From positions 1 through 7,902 of the forward strand of contig JAITSE010000005.1 of assembly GCA_031288005.1 (NCBI GenBank): DNA of 7,902 nucleotides. Direction: 5' to 3'. The notes below the pieces were generated by a model. The model worked only from the letters and a program-made list of their open reading frames with translations. It searched no databases and had not been told where the DNA came from. This DNA is from Treponema sp. (GTDB lineage Bacteria > Spirochaetota > Spirochaetia > Treponematales > Breznakiellaceae). The stretch's first letter is position 1, and the number at the start of each line of letters is the position of its first letter. Both the position numbers and the translations under genes were made by a program. This document shows positions 1 through 5,186 of this stretch, in pieces.

Positions 1-11
1 CGGTTTGCTTA

Positions 12-66
12 GGAGTTTTTTGACACATCTTACCAATGTGAGCTTCTTTGCGGGTCAAAAAACTCC
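12..66. repeat. Inverted repeat, 13-bp arms
   Basis: GGAGTTTTTTGAC at 12-24 is the exact reverse complement of 54-66. The 29-nt loop holds a smaller pairing, CACAT (24-28) with ATGTG (36-40), that would compete for one base. Positions 1-19 are also the exact reverse complement of 162-180 (CGGTTTGCTTAGGAGTTTT and its complement), so this left-edge segment can pair in two alternative ways. Confidence 0.8.
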
Positions 67-180
67 CCGCAATGGTTCTACGGAAATAAATCCGGGGAGT
101 TTTGCGGAATCAAAACAGCCCTCCACACCAAAAACAGCCCTCCACACCAAAAACAGCCCGCAAAACTCCTAAGCAAACCG
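59..180. repeat. Long repeat unit, copy A
   Basis: This copy matches copy B (506-608) almost base for base at an offset of 447. The two are identical from AAAACTCCCCGC through 118, then differ only by one C/T change, one T/G change and an extra 19-bp tandem unit in this copy. Inside the copy, AAAACTCCCCG (59-69) pairs with CGGGGAGTTTT (93-103). GGAGTTTTGCGG (96-107) alternatively pairs with 158-169. The AATGGTTCTACGGAAATAAA segment (71-90) forms the loop of the first hairpin. Confidence 0.9.
119..156. repeat. Tandem duplication, two 19-bp units
   Basis: CCCTCCACACCAAAAACAG occurs at 119-137 and again immediately at 138-156 with no differences. Copy B carries only one such unit (566-584, first base T). 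The extra unit in copy A is best explained by slippage or unequal exchange. Confidence 0.9.
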
Positions 181-189
181 CTGGTTTGC
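173..189. repeat. Perfect 7-bp hairpin, GCAAACC family
   Basis: GCAAACC (173-179) pairs with GGTTTGC (183-189) across a GCT triloop. It directly follows copy A at the place where the longer hairpin 601-623 follows copy B. A related but imperfect hairpin is at 246-262 (one A-G mismatch, TGC loop). Confidence 0.75.
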
Positions 190-221
190 ACGGCTCCCGG
201 TATACCAAGAGAGGCTCCCGT

Positions 222-244
222 GCAATCAGGCGGAGCCGGATTGC
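222..244. repeat. Imperfect hairpin, GCAATCAGGC family
   Basis: GCAATC (222-227) pairs with GATTGC (239-244). An inner GGC/GCC stem closes a GGA loop, with one A-G mismatch between the two stems. Its left arm, GCAATCAGGC, is identical to that of the perfect hairpin at 321-343, so the two are related copies with different loops. Confidence 0.7.
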
Positions 245-287
245 TGCAAACCTGCGGGTTGCTAAGGAGTTTTGCGGGTTGGACCAG

Positions 288-307
288 AGCGGCCCTTGGG
301 GGCCGCT
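288..307. repeat. Perfect 8-bp hairpin with TTGG loop
   Basis: AGCGGCCC (288-295) pairs with GGGCCGCT (300-307) around the four-base loop TTGG. It lies inside the larger pairing between GGAGTTTTGCGG (266-277) and CCGCAAAACTCC (349-360), which also encloses 321-343. Confidence 0.75.
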
Positions 308-320
308 TGAAAACCCCTAA

Positions 321-343
321 GCAATCAGGCTTTGCCTGATTGC
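321..343. repeat. Perfect 10-bp hairpin with TTT loop
   Basis: GCAATCAGGC (321-330) pairs base for base with GCCTGATTGC (334-343) around TTT. It resembles an intrinsic terminator stem but no T-tract follows on either strand. It is more likely part of the palindromic array. Confidence 0.8.
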
Positions 344-349
344 AGGGGC

Positions 350-425
350 CGCAAAACTCCCCGCACTTCTCTACGGAGCTTCTCCCCGGGAATCATCCCG
401 GGGAAGAAATTCGGGGAGTTTTGCG
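350..425. repeat. Divergent third copy of the repeat element carrying an inner palindrome
   Basis: The outer arms CGCAAAACTCCCC (350-362) and GGGGAGTTTTGCG (413-425) are perfect 13-bp complements. After the left arm, GCA...TTCTCTACGGA (363-378) aligns with GCAATGGTTCTACGGA of copies A and B, so this is a related element. Here the interior carries an additional perfect 9-bp hairpin, TCCCCGGGA (383-391) and TCCCGGGGA (396-404) around ATCA, that the other two copies lack. Confidence 0.75.
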
Positions 426-484
426 AACCAGCGGCTGCACTGCGGCCCGCAAGGGCCGCGCTGTTCAAAAGTTCGCAAAACTCC
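415..484. repeat. Nested inverted repeat enclosing a GCAA-loop hairpin
   Basis: GGAGTTTTGCGAAC (415-428) is the exact reverse complement of 471-484, giving 14-bp arms. The enclosed segment holds GCGGCCC (442-448) paired with GGGCCGC (453-459) around GCAA, which would be a stable GNRA tetraloop if transcribed on the plus strand. The box at 415-424 is shared with the preceding element, whose left arm (351-362) competes for it. Confidence 0.8.
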
Positions 485-486
485 AA

Positions 487-505
487 GGGAACCCGCAGGG
501 TTCCC
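487..505. repeat. Perfect 8-bp hairpin with GCA loop
   Basis: GGGAACCC (487-494) pairs with GGGTTCCC (498-505) around GCA. It fills the short gap between the end of the preceding inverted repeat and the start of copy B. Confidence 0.75.
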
Positions 506-608
506 AAAACTCCCCGCAATGGTTCTACGGAAATAAATCCGGGGAGTTTTGCGGAATCAAAACAGTCCTCCACACCAAAAACAGCCCGCAAAACTCCGAA
601 GCAAACCG
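506..608. repeat. Long repeat unit, copy B
   Basis: This is the second copy of the unit at 59-180. AAAACTCCCCG (506-516) pairs with CGGGGAGTTTT (540-550), and GGAGTTTTGCGG (543-554) pairs with CCGCAAAACTCC (586-597). It has a single CCTCCACACCAAAAACAG segment where copy A has two. The near identity of A and B points to recent duplication or gene conversion. Confidence 0.9.
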
Positions 609-623
609 GCTCCGCCGGTTTGC
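601..623. repeat. Perfect 10-bp hairpin with TCC loop
   Basis: GCAAACCGGC (601-610) pairs with GCCGGTTTGC (614-623) around TCC. It starts inside the last bases of copy B. Its counterpart after copy A (173-189) has a stem three base pairs shorter yet is still a perfect palindrome. Confidence 0.8.
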
Positions 624-732
624 ACGGGGGCGTTGCGGGGGCAGCGCCTCCGCTGAGGGGGGTGCCGGAAGCCCGTAGGGCTGTAGGCAGTGGGGAGTCT
701 TCCCCCCTCCTAAGTACTCATCATTTCTCACG

Positions 733-2748
733 TTAGTCCTCCGCATTATACTCAGCCCCGGCTTCGGCGGCCAGGGCGGCGCCGGTCCCGGCGCTTAGGG
801 AATTGAGGTCCCTATATGGGGCTTCTCCGGGTTTCTTGGGGGCGGAACGTCCCGCTCCCTGGGCAAAGCGTTTTTTCGCGGCGTCCTGGTCCTCCAGGGC
901 CAGTTTTGCGGCTGCCCGGACAGCGCGGGCGGCGGTTTCGCTTAGGCGGCAGCGCTCGGCTATGTCCAGAGGGGCGGCGGCGGCCAGGGCCTCCAGGCTG
1001 GCGTAGGCTTTCATGAGCGCGGCGGCCCGCTTGGGGCCGATGCCTTCCACGGACTCCAGGGCAGGGAAGGCCAGGTCACGGGAGCGGAGCCGCTGGTTGA
1101 GGGATGTGGCGAAGCGGTGGGTCTCGTCCCGGACAAACTGGAGAACCTTGAGGGCTTCGGAGCGTTTGGAGAGGCGCAGCGGTTCACGGGCGTAGGGGAG
1201 CCAGAGTTCCTCGTCCCGTTTGGCCAGGCCCACAAGATCGCTGTCCATGCCCAGTTCGTCGAATACTCCTTTGGCGGCGTTCACCTGGCCTATGCCGCCG
1301 TCTATGAGCACCAGGTCCGGCAGTTCCTTGCCTTCCCGTATGAGCCGGGAGTAGCGGCGGCGCACGGCTTCCCGCATGGCGGCAAAGTCGTCTACCACTC
1401 CCACCACGGTACGGAGCTTGAAGCAGCGGTAGTTCTTCCGGTCCGGGACTCCGTTCTTAAAGGAGATGAGGGAGGCTACCGGATGTTTCCCGTCAAGCTG
1501 GGCGATGTCAAAGCCTTCGATCCGCTCGGGCCGGGTTTTAAGCCCCAAGGCTTGGGCCAGCTCGTCCAGAGCGGGACCCGCGCCTCGCTCCTTGAGCCGC
1601 CGTCTCAGGTCCTCCTGGGCGTTCTGGCGGGCCATGGCCAGAATCGCCTCGTGGCGCTTTTCGGCGGGAGGGAGCAGTTCCGGCGCATAGCCGAACTGTT
1701 CCCGGAACCAGCGGAGAAGGGATTCATGGGAGTCTTCCCCATCGCCTGCGGTCTTATCCAAAGCGGCTTTATTCAAAGCTAAGTAAATTCGCGGCGGCGG
1801 GGGGCGGTCCGGGGCGTAGTAGGATGCGGCAAAGGTTTCCAGCGATTCGGCTTCGCCGGCGGCGGAACGGGTGCGGAAAAGTTCCCGGCCCGTCATCTTG
1901 CCGCCCCGCATGGAGAAAACCGTAAATGTAGCGAAGACGCCTTCGGCGGCCCAGGCGATGTAGTCCCGGCCTTCGCCGTCAAAGTCCACCACGGTGACGC
2001 CGGCGGAAAGCTGCTCAATGGCTTTTATGGCGTTTCTAAGCTGGGCGGCCCGCTCGAATTTCAGTTCCGCTGCGGCTTTGTGCATCCTTTCGGTGAGATC
2101 AATGATGAGGGAGCCGGTTTCCCCGGCAAGGAGCTTTTCCACCCGCTTTATATGGAGGCCGTATTCTTCGGCGCTGATCTTGCCGCAGCAGGGAGCGGCG
2201 CAGCGGCCTATGTGGTAGTACATACAGGGAACTTTACTGCCGGAATCGCCCTTCTTCCGGGCGGGAAGCCGGCGGCACTTCCGCAGGGGGAAGAGCTTGT
2301 CGATAAGCTCCAGCATGGTATCCACCGCGGGGATGTTGGGGAAGGGGCCGAAGTACCGGGACCCATCCTCCAGGATGTGCCGGGTCCTGAACACCCGGGG
2401 GAATTCCCCGGCAGTGACGCGGATCACCGGGTAGGTCTTGCCGTCCTTCAGGTTAATGTTGTACCTGGGGCTGTGCTGCTTGATGAGGGTGTTTTCCAGG
2501 AGCAGGGCTTCGTACTCGTTGGCCACGATGATGGTCTCTATGCTCTGGACATGACGCATCAAAGTGGCGGTCTTGATGTCCCTGCCGCCGGAAAAATAGG
2601 AGACCAGCCGGTTTTTAAGAACCCTCGCCTTTCCCACGTAGATGATCCGGTTCTCGCCATCCTTCATGATATATACCCCCGGCTCCCGGGGCGCATCCTG
2701 GGCCGAGGCTTTGAGAGAACTCCACGTATCGGAAAGCCCTGTATCCAT
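733..2748 (-). CDS. uvrC: UvrABC excinuclease subunit C
   Basis: This is the nuclease subunit of UvrABC nucleotide excision repair, which cuts on both sides of a lesion after UvrA/UvrB recognition. The protein is 671 aa from the ATG at 2748. It has a GIY-YIG nuclease domain (GVY 24-26, YVGKA 37-41), then Cys158, 175, 183 and 187, the cluster that binds Fe-S in studied UvrC proteins. A UVR motif (about 224-247) binds UvrB. The RNase H-like C-terminal nuclease has Asp414 (FDIAQ), Asp483 (LIDGG) and His544 (RDETH), and a tandem helix-hairpin-helix lies near 565-607. Family members are usually near 600-620 aa; the surplus is an Ala/Gly/Lys-rich tail after about 617. An in-frame GTG at 2763 would add five residues, but neither start has a well-placed Shine-Dalgarno. 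FDIAQ replaces the more usual FDISH. The gene is not in an operon here. Confidence 0.95.
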   Translation of the reverse strand: MDTGLSDTWSSLKASAQDAPREPGVYIMKDGENRIIYVGKARVLKNRLVSYFSGGRDIKTATLMRHVQSIETIIVANEYEALLLENTLIKQHSPRYNINLKDGKTYPVIRVTAGEFPRVFRTRHILEDGSRYFGPFPNIPAVDTMLELIDKLFPLRKCRRLPARKKGDSGSKVPCMYYHIGRCAAPCCGKISAEEYGLHIKRVEKLLAGETGSLIIDLTERMHKAAAELKFERAAQLRNAIKAIEQLSAGVTVVDFDGEGRDYIAWAAEGVFATFTVFSMRGGKMTGRELFRTRSAAGEAESLETFAASYYAPDRPPPPRIYLALNKAALDKTAGDGEDSHESLLRWFREQFGYAPELLPPAEKRHEAILAMARQNAQEDLRRRLKERGAGPALDELAQALGLKTRPERIEGFDIAQLDGKHPVASLISFKNGVPDRKNYRCFKLRTVVGVVDDFAAMREAVRRRYSRLIREGKELPDLVLIDGGIGQVNAAKGVFDELGMDSDLVGLAKRDEELWLPYAREPLRLSKRSEALKVLQFVRDETHRFATSLNQRLRSRDLAFPALESVEGIGPKRAAALMKAYASLEALAAAAPLDIAERCRLSETAARAVRAAAKLALEDQDAAKKRFAQGAGRSAPKKPGEAPYRDLNSLSAGTGAALAAEAGAEYNAED

Positions 2749-2769
2749 ACCTGCAATATACACCCTGTC

Positions 2770-2798
2770 AATATATGATCAACAAGTCCCGCCGTGAA
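2770..2798 (-). promoter_or_regulatory. Candidate uvrC promoter
   Basis: On the minus strand, TTCACG (2798-2793) and TATATT (2775-2770) are separated by 17 bp. The -10 is good and the -35 matches the consensus at four of six positions. Transcription would start near 2763, which would exclude the GTG at 2763 and favour the ATG at 2748 with a very short leader. Confidence 0.35.
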
Positions 2799-2950
2799 GT
2801 TCTGGAAGTTTTCTTGGGTATTAAACCTTCGCTGTGAACAAAAAGACAAGGGGCGCGGTTTTTCGTTGTTTTTTGTCTTAGCATTGAAGCAAAACAGCCT
2901 CTCCAATCCATAAAAGGAATAGATAAATGATCCGGCTTGGTATCCGGCAT

Positions 2951-2966
2951 TTTGAAATCTTTCAAA
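2951..2966. promoter_or_regulatory. Short palindrome upstream of the lipoprotein gene
   Basis: TTTGAAA (2951-2957) and TTTCAAA (2960-2966) form a perfect 7-bp inverted repeat with a two-base centre. It ends seven bases before the Shine-Dalgarno of the gene at 2986. The size and position suit a repressor operator, but no regulator is identified and it could be chance in AT-rich DNA. Confidence 0.3.
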
Positions 2967-2985
2967 TCACTTTGAGGAGGTAATT

Positions 2986-4395
2986 ATGAAAGTAAATTAT
3001 CGGTTTCTCAAGCTTTTAGTTTGGGGAAGCATTGCGTTTCTGCTGCTTGTCATTGCGGGCTGTTCTCTTGGTTTGGAATTGGATGCGGAGAAAGCGGCTC
3101 CCAATCCGTTGAGCCAGGAGGAAACGGAACAAGAAGCCGGCAAAGAGGAGCAAAGTTCTGGTGAAAATCAGGAAGCTCAGGAAAATGGCGGCGAAGGCGA
3201 AGATGAAAACGAAAACGAAGAAGAGCAAAGCCAGGGTGAGAATGAGGAAACGCCCGAAGACAACGCTGTGACTAATTATCCAAAGGACAAAGTCTGGGCT
3301 GCGGTATCAACGATATCCGTCAAGATTGACGAGGATAAGTTTATCCCTTACAAGGATTTTTATTTAAGCGGCGAGGATGCGGCGAATCAAAAAGTTACTC
3401 TTCCCAAGGGAATTTACAAGATTGAATCGCATTTTCTGGCCCATAATACAGACGCCGTTTTAACGGAAACTATTGAAATTCAAGAGGAGCAGAAAACCGT
3501 AAGCATCAAGGCCGGGGTTTCCGAGGATGACTTTCCAGAACCCAGGGAATTTTCATCATCTGACGAATTAAAAAACTATCTGAAAGGTCTTGACGACAAT
3601 ACCGCAGATAACCCATATCCGGTAAAAATTTCCGGAGCGGATATTTCAAGCAGGGAAAATAAAGGGTGGACGCTGAAAACTTTATATGAGTCGCTAAACA
3701 AGTATGTTACCCTTGACTTGAGGGAATGTACGGGGACCAATTTGATTTCGGCATCTTCTGCCAGTATCGAAGAGAGGAAAAATATCGTTTCATTAATTCT
3801 GCCTGACAGCATTACTGAAATTAACGCAAATGGTTTTTCAGGATATACAAATTTGAAAACAGCGCTGCTGCCTAAAGTTCAAATAATTAATCGTTTTGCC
3901 TTTAAGGACTGCGGGCAGTTGAAATCGGTTTTTGCGCCTGCCATGATAGAAATTGCAAATACCGTTGACACCAATGATACTGAGAGCGGCGCCTTTGCCA
4001 AGTGCGCCGCTCTGGAAACGCTGTACCTCCCCAGTCTTGTGACTATGGGAAAATACGCCGTTTACGGCTGCGGCAGTCTTATCGAAGTGTCTTTTCCGAA
4101 ACTGACGACACTAGGAGGGCTGGCTTTCAAGGGCTGTATCTTGCTGGAAACAGTGAGTCTTCCATCCGTTACAAAAATAGGCGCCAGCAGCTTTGAGGGA
4201 GACAAAGCCCTGAAGTATCTCATACTTGGACAAACCACGCCAGAGATTGAAACGAATATTTTTAAAAGCAGTGATTTTTCCAAAGATGGCGTTATTTATG
4301 TGCCTTTTGACAGCTTAGACGCCTATAAAAATACCGGCGCTTCCAACTGGGCTGCATTTATAGGGATCGTAAAGCCCCTTCCTGCTGCTCTTTAA
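2986..4395 (+). CDS. BspA-like leucine-rich-repeat surface lipoprotein
   Basis: This is a predicted outer-surface or periplasmic lipoprotein of 469 aa with unknown ligand. The start is firm: GAGGAGG (2974-2980) lies five bases before the ATG. Residues 1-26 are a lipoprotein signal peptide: Lys/Arg, a hydrophobic stretch (about 9-24), then the lipobox IAGC with Cys26 as the predicted lipidated residue. Residues about 43-92 form a Glu/Asn/Gly/Gln-rich acidic linker. A probable beta-rich domain follows (about 103-178). A segment with KYVTLDLRECTG (239-250) precedes leucine-rich repeats of the BspA/LRR_5 type (about 265-415), with units such as LILPDSITEINANGFSGY and FAKCAALETLYLPS. The end, GVIYVPFDSLDAYKNT (435-450), is a typical cap of such treponemal proteins. 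Relatives bind host matrix or other bacteria, but that role is only possible here. Codons are less GC-rich than in uvrC and thrA. Confidence 0.85.
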   Translation: MKVNYRFLKLLVWGSIAFLLLVIAGCSLGLELDAEKAAPNPLSQEETEQEAGKEEQSSGENQEAQENGGEGEDENENEEEQSQGENEETPEDNAVTNYPKDKVWAAVSTISVKIDEDKFIPYKDFYLSGEDAANQKVTLPKGIYKIESHFLAHNTDAVLTETIEIQEEQKTVSIKAGVSEDDFPEPREFSSSDELKNYLKGLDDNTADNPYPVKISGADISSRENKGWTLKTLYESLNKYVTLDLRECTGTNLISASSASIEERKNIVSLILPDSITEINANGFSGYTNLKTALLPKVQIINRFAFKDCGQLKSVFAPAMIEIANTVDTNDTESGAFAKCAALETLYLPSLVTMGKYAVYGCGSLIEVSFPKLTTLGGLAFKGCILLETVSLPSVTKIGASSFEGDKALKYLILGQTTPEIETNIFKSSDFSKDGVIYVPFDSLDAYKNTGASNWAAFIGIVKPLPAAL

Positions 4396-4402
4396 TTCAG
4401 AT

Positions 4403-4458
4403 AACCCGCGGAGAAATAAGGGCCGGCGGCGGTCTTTGTTTTTCGCGGGTTTCATTTT
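4403..4458 (+). terminator. Intrinsic terminator of the lipoprotein gene
   Basis: AACCCGCG (4403-4410) pairs perfectly with CGCGGGTT (4444-4451). Inside it AAATAAGGGCC (4414-4424) pairs with GGTCTTTGTTT (4431-4441) using three G-U pairs, closing a GGCGGC loop. The stem is about 21 bp with one small bulge and is followed by TTTCATTTT. It begins eight bases after the stop codon. Confidence 0.75.
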
Positions 4459-4463
4459 AAAGC

Positions 4464-4495
4464 GCCTCTAGAAACCATGTTTGATTTCTAGAGGC
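4464..4495. repeat. Perfect 11-bp palindrome
   Basis: GCCTCTAGAAA (4464-4474) is the exact reverse complement of 4485-4495, with the 10-base loop CCATGTTTGA. No T-tract follows on the plus strand and only a weak one (GCTTTAAAATG) on the minus strand. It could be a back-up terminator for transcripts arriving from the thrA side or a protein-binding site. Confidence 0.55.
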
Positions 4496-5186
4496 CCGGT
4501 TGTAAAAAGACAGTCACAAAATACTTAGCAGACAGGGTTTCGATATTGAAAAACATCTTGCAGCGGTCGATATTAAACAAAAACGTAAACAAGATATCGG
4601 TTTTTTTGGCCAATACAGCCTGCGAAAACTGCCGGCGAAACCAAAAATACTTAATGGTCTTGTTCATCGGAAGCTACGGAAAGTTCGTAAACGCCGAAAA
4701 CTTGTTTCCCTAGGTTGGAACGTTTCCGATTAAACAAGTCTAATATTTCTCCCTAAAACACCCTTTGTTTTCTGAGTATCTATCCAGTCAAAGGTATCCT
4801 TTGAGATTTTTAATTTTACCCTTTCAGTATTGCCTTGTAGAACAAAAGAGAGAGAATATGGAACTAATTCTTTTTTTATATGCAGAATATGAAGAACGGG
4901 TAAGAGTATCAGAACAAAAAAGCAATCTCCAGGAGATCGTTATAAGAAAACCTAGCCGCCATCCGTGGCTGGCGTTTTGGAAAATGCCGTTGTTGTAACT
5001 GGCGCCTGCGGTAAGGATGACCAACGGAAGCGTTTCTTAAAATTACTTGTTCTTCAGCAGCGGTCAAACTCACGTTGCAAATGGCCTCCCTAAAGCAGAA
5101 ATCAAAGCGCAGGTTCGCCGGGCTTTTAGCTTGGCTGCGTATTAAATTATCCTTCTGAATAAACTAGTCTGGTCCGGTATATACGT
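4496..5186. other. AT-richer spacer between convergent genes, no recognised gene
   Basis: About 690 bp lie between the terminator region of the lipoprotein gene and the thrA stop codon. The base composition is lower in G+C than the flanking genes. It holds several short open frames. One on the plus strand (4506-4733) is open for 75 codons with a Lys/Arg-rich end but no ATG start. A 78-codon frame, stop included, starts at a TTG (4765-4998). Near 4960-5150 two plus-strand frames of about 30-50 codons overlap as if one reading frame had been broken. None resembles a protein I know. I see no tRNA or other structured RNA, and no clear terminator for thrA. It may be gene debris or simple spacer. 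Confidence 0.5.

Larger units (their letters stand above)
1..716. repeat. Mosaic array of alternating inverted boxes and hairpins, non-coding
   Basis: This stretch has no recognisable gene. A 10-bp box, GGAGTTTTGC (forward, F) or GCAAAACTCC (reverse, R), recurs exactly at F 96-105, R 160-169, F 266-275, R 351-360, F 415-424, R 475-484, F 543-552 and R 588-597. Partial boxes lie near 12-19 (F), 59-66 (R) and 506-513 (R). Orientation alternates, so neighbouring boxes pair as stems of 10 to 14 bp. Short perfect palindromes with 3- or 4-base loops sit between and beside them. The boxes stop at 597; weaker hairpins (670-682, 692-705) continue to about 705. The array is GC-rich and extends past the left edge. 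Open frames on both strands share repeated peptides because the DNA repeats, and they look like no known protein. I infer a genome-specific interspersed palindromic repeat, possibly transcribed by read-through from uvrC. I cannot assign it to a named family. Confidence 0.85.

Noticed and set aside
321..343. Intrinsic terminator for uvrC
   Set aside because: The stem is perfect but no T-tract follows on either strand, and it lies about 390 bp past the stop codon inside the array.
1..716. CRISPR array
   Set aside because: The repeats alternate in orientation, have irregular spacing and vary in length. There are no uniform direct repeats with equal spacers and no cas gene nearby.
102..746. Several open frames of 70-134 codons on both strands inside the repeat array
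   Set aside because: They overlap one another on both strands. Their shared peptides (for example TPKTARKTPKQT) simply follow the DNA repeats, and none has a good ribosome-binding site.
1117..1782. A 221-codon plus-strand open frame, and another at 2080-2778
   Set aside because: Both are antisense to uvrC, whose protein is unmistakable. They are shadow frames of GC-rich coding DNA.
2768..2965. A 65-codon minus-strand frame upstream of uvrC
   Set aside because: It starts at a TTG that overlaps the TTTGAAA palindrome, has no clear Shine-Dalgarno and resembles no known protein. A uvrC leader peptide is not supported.
4765..4998. A small plus-strand open frame (TTG start; internal ATG at 4858)
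   Set aside because: The TTG start has no Shine-Dalgarno, the internal ATG has only a weak purine stretch upstream, and the peptide is unrecognised. An opposing frame at 4824-5024 is equally open.
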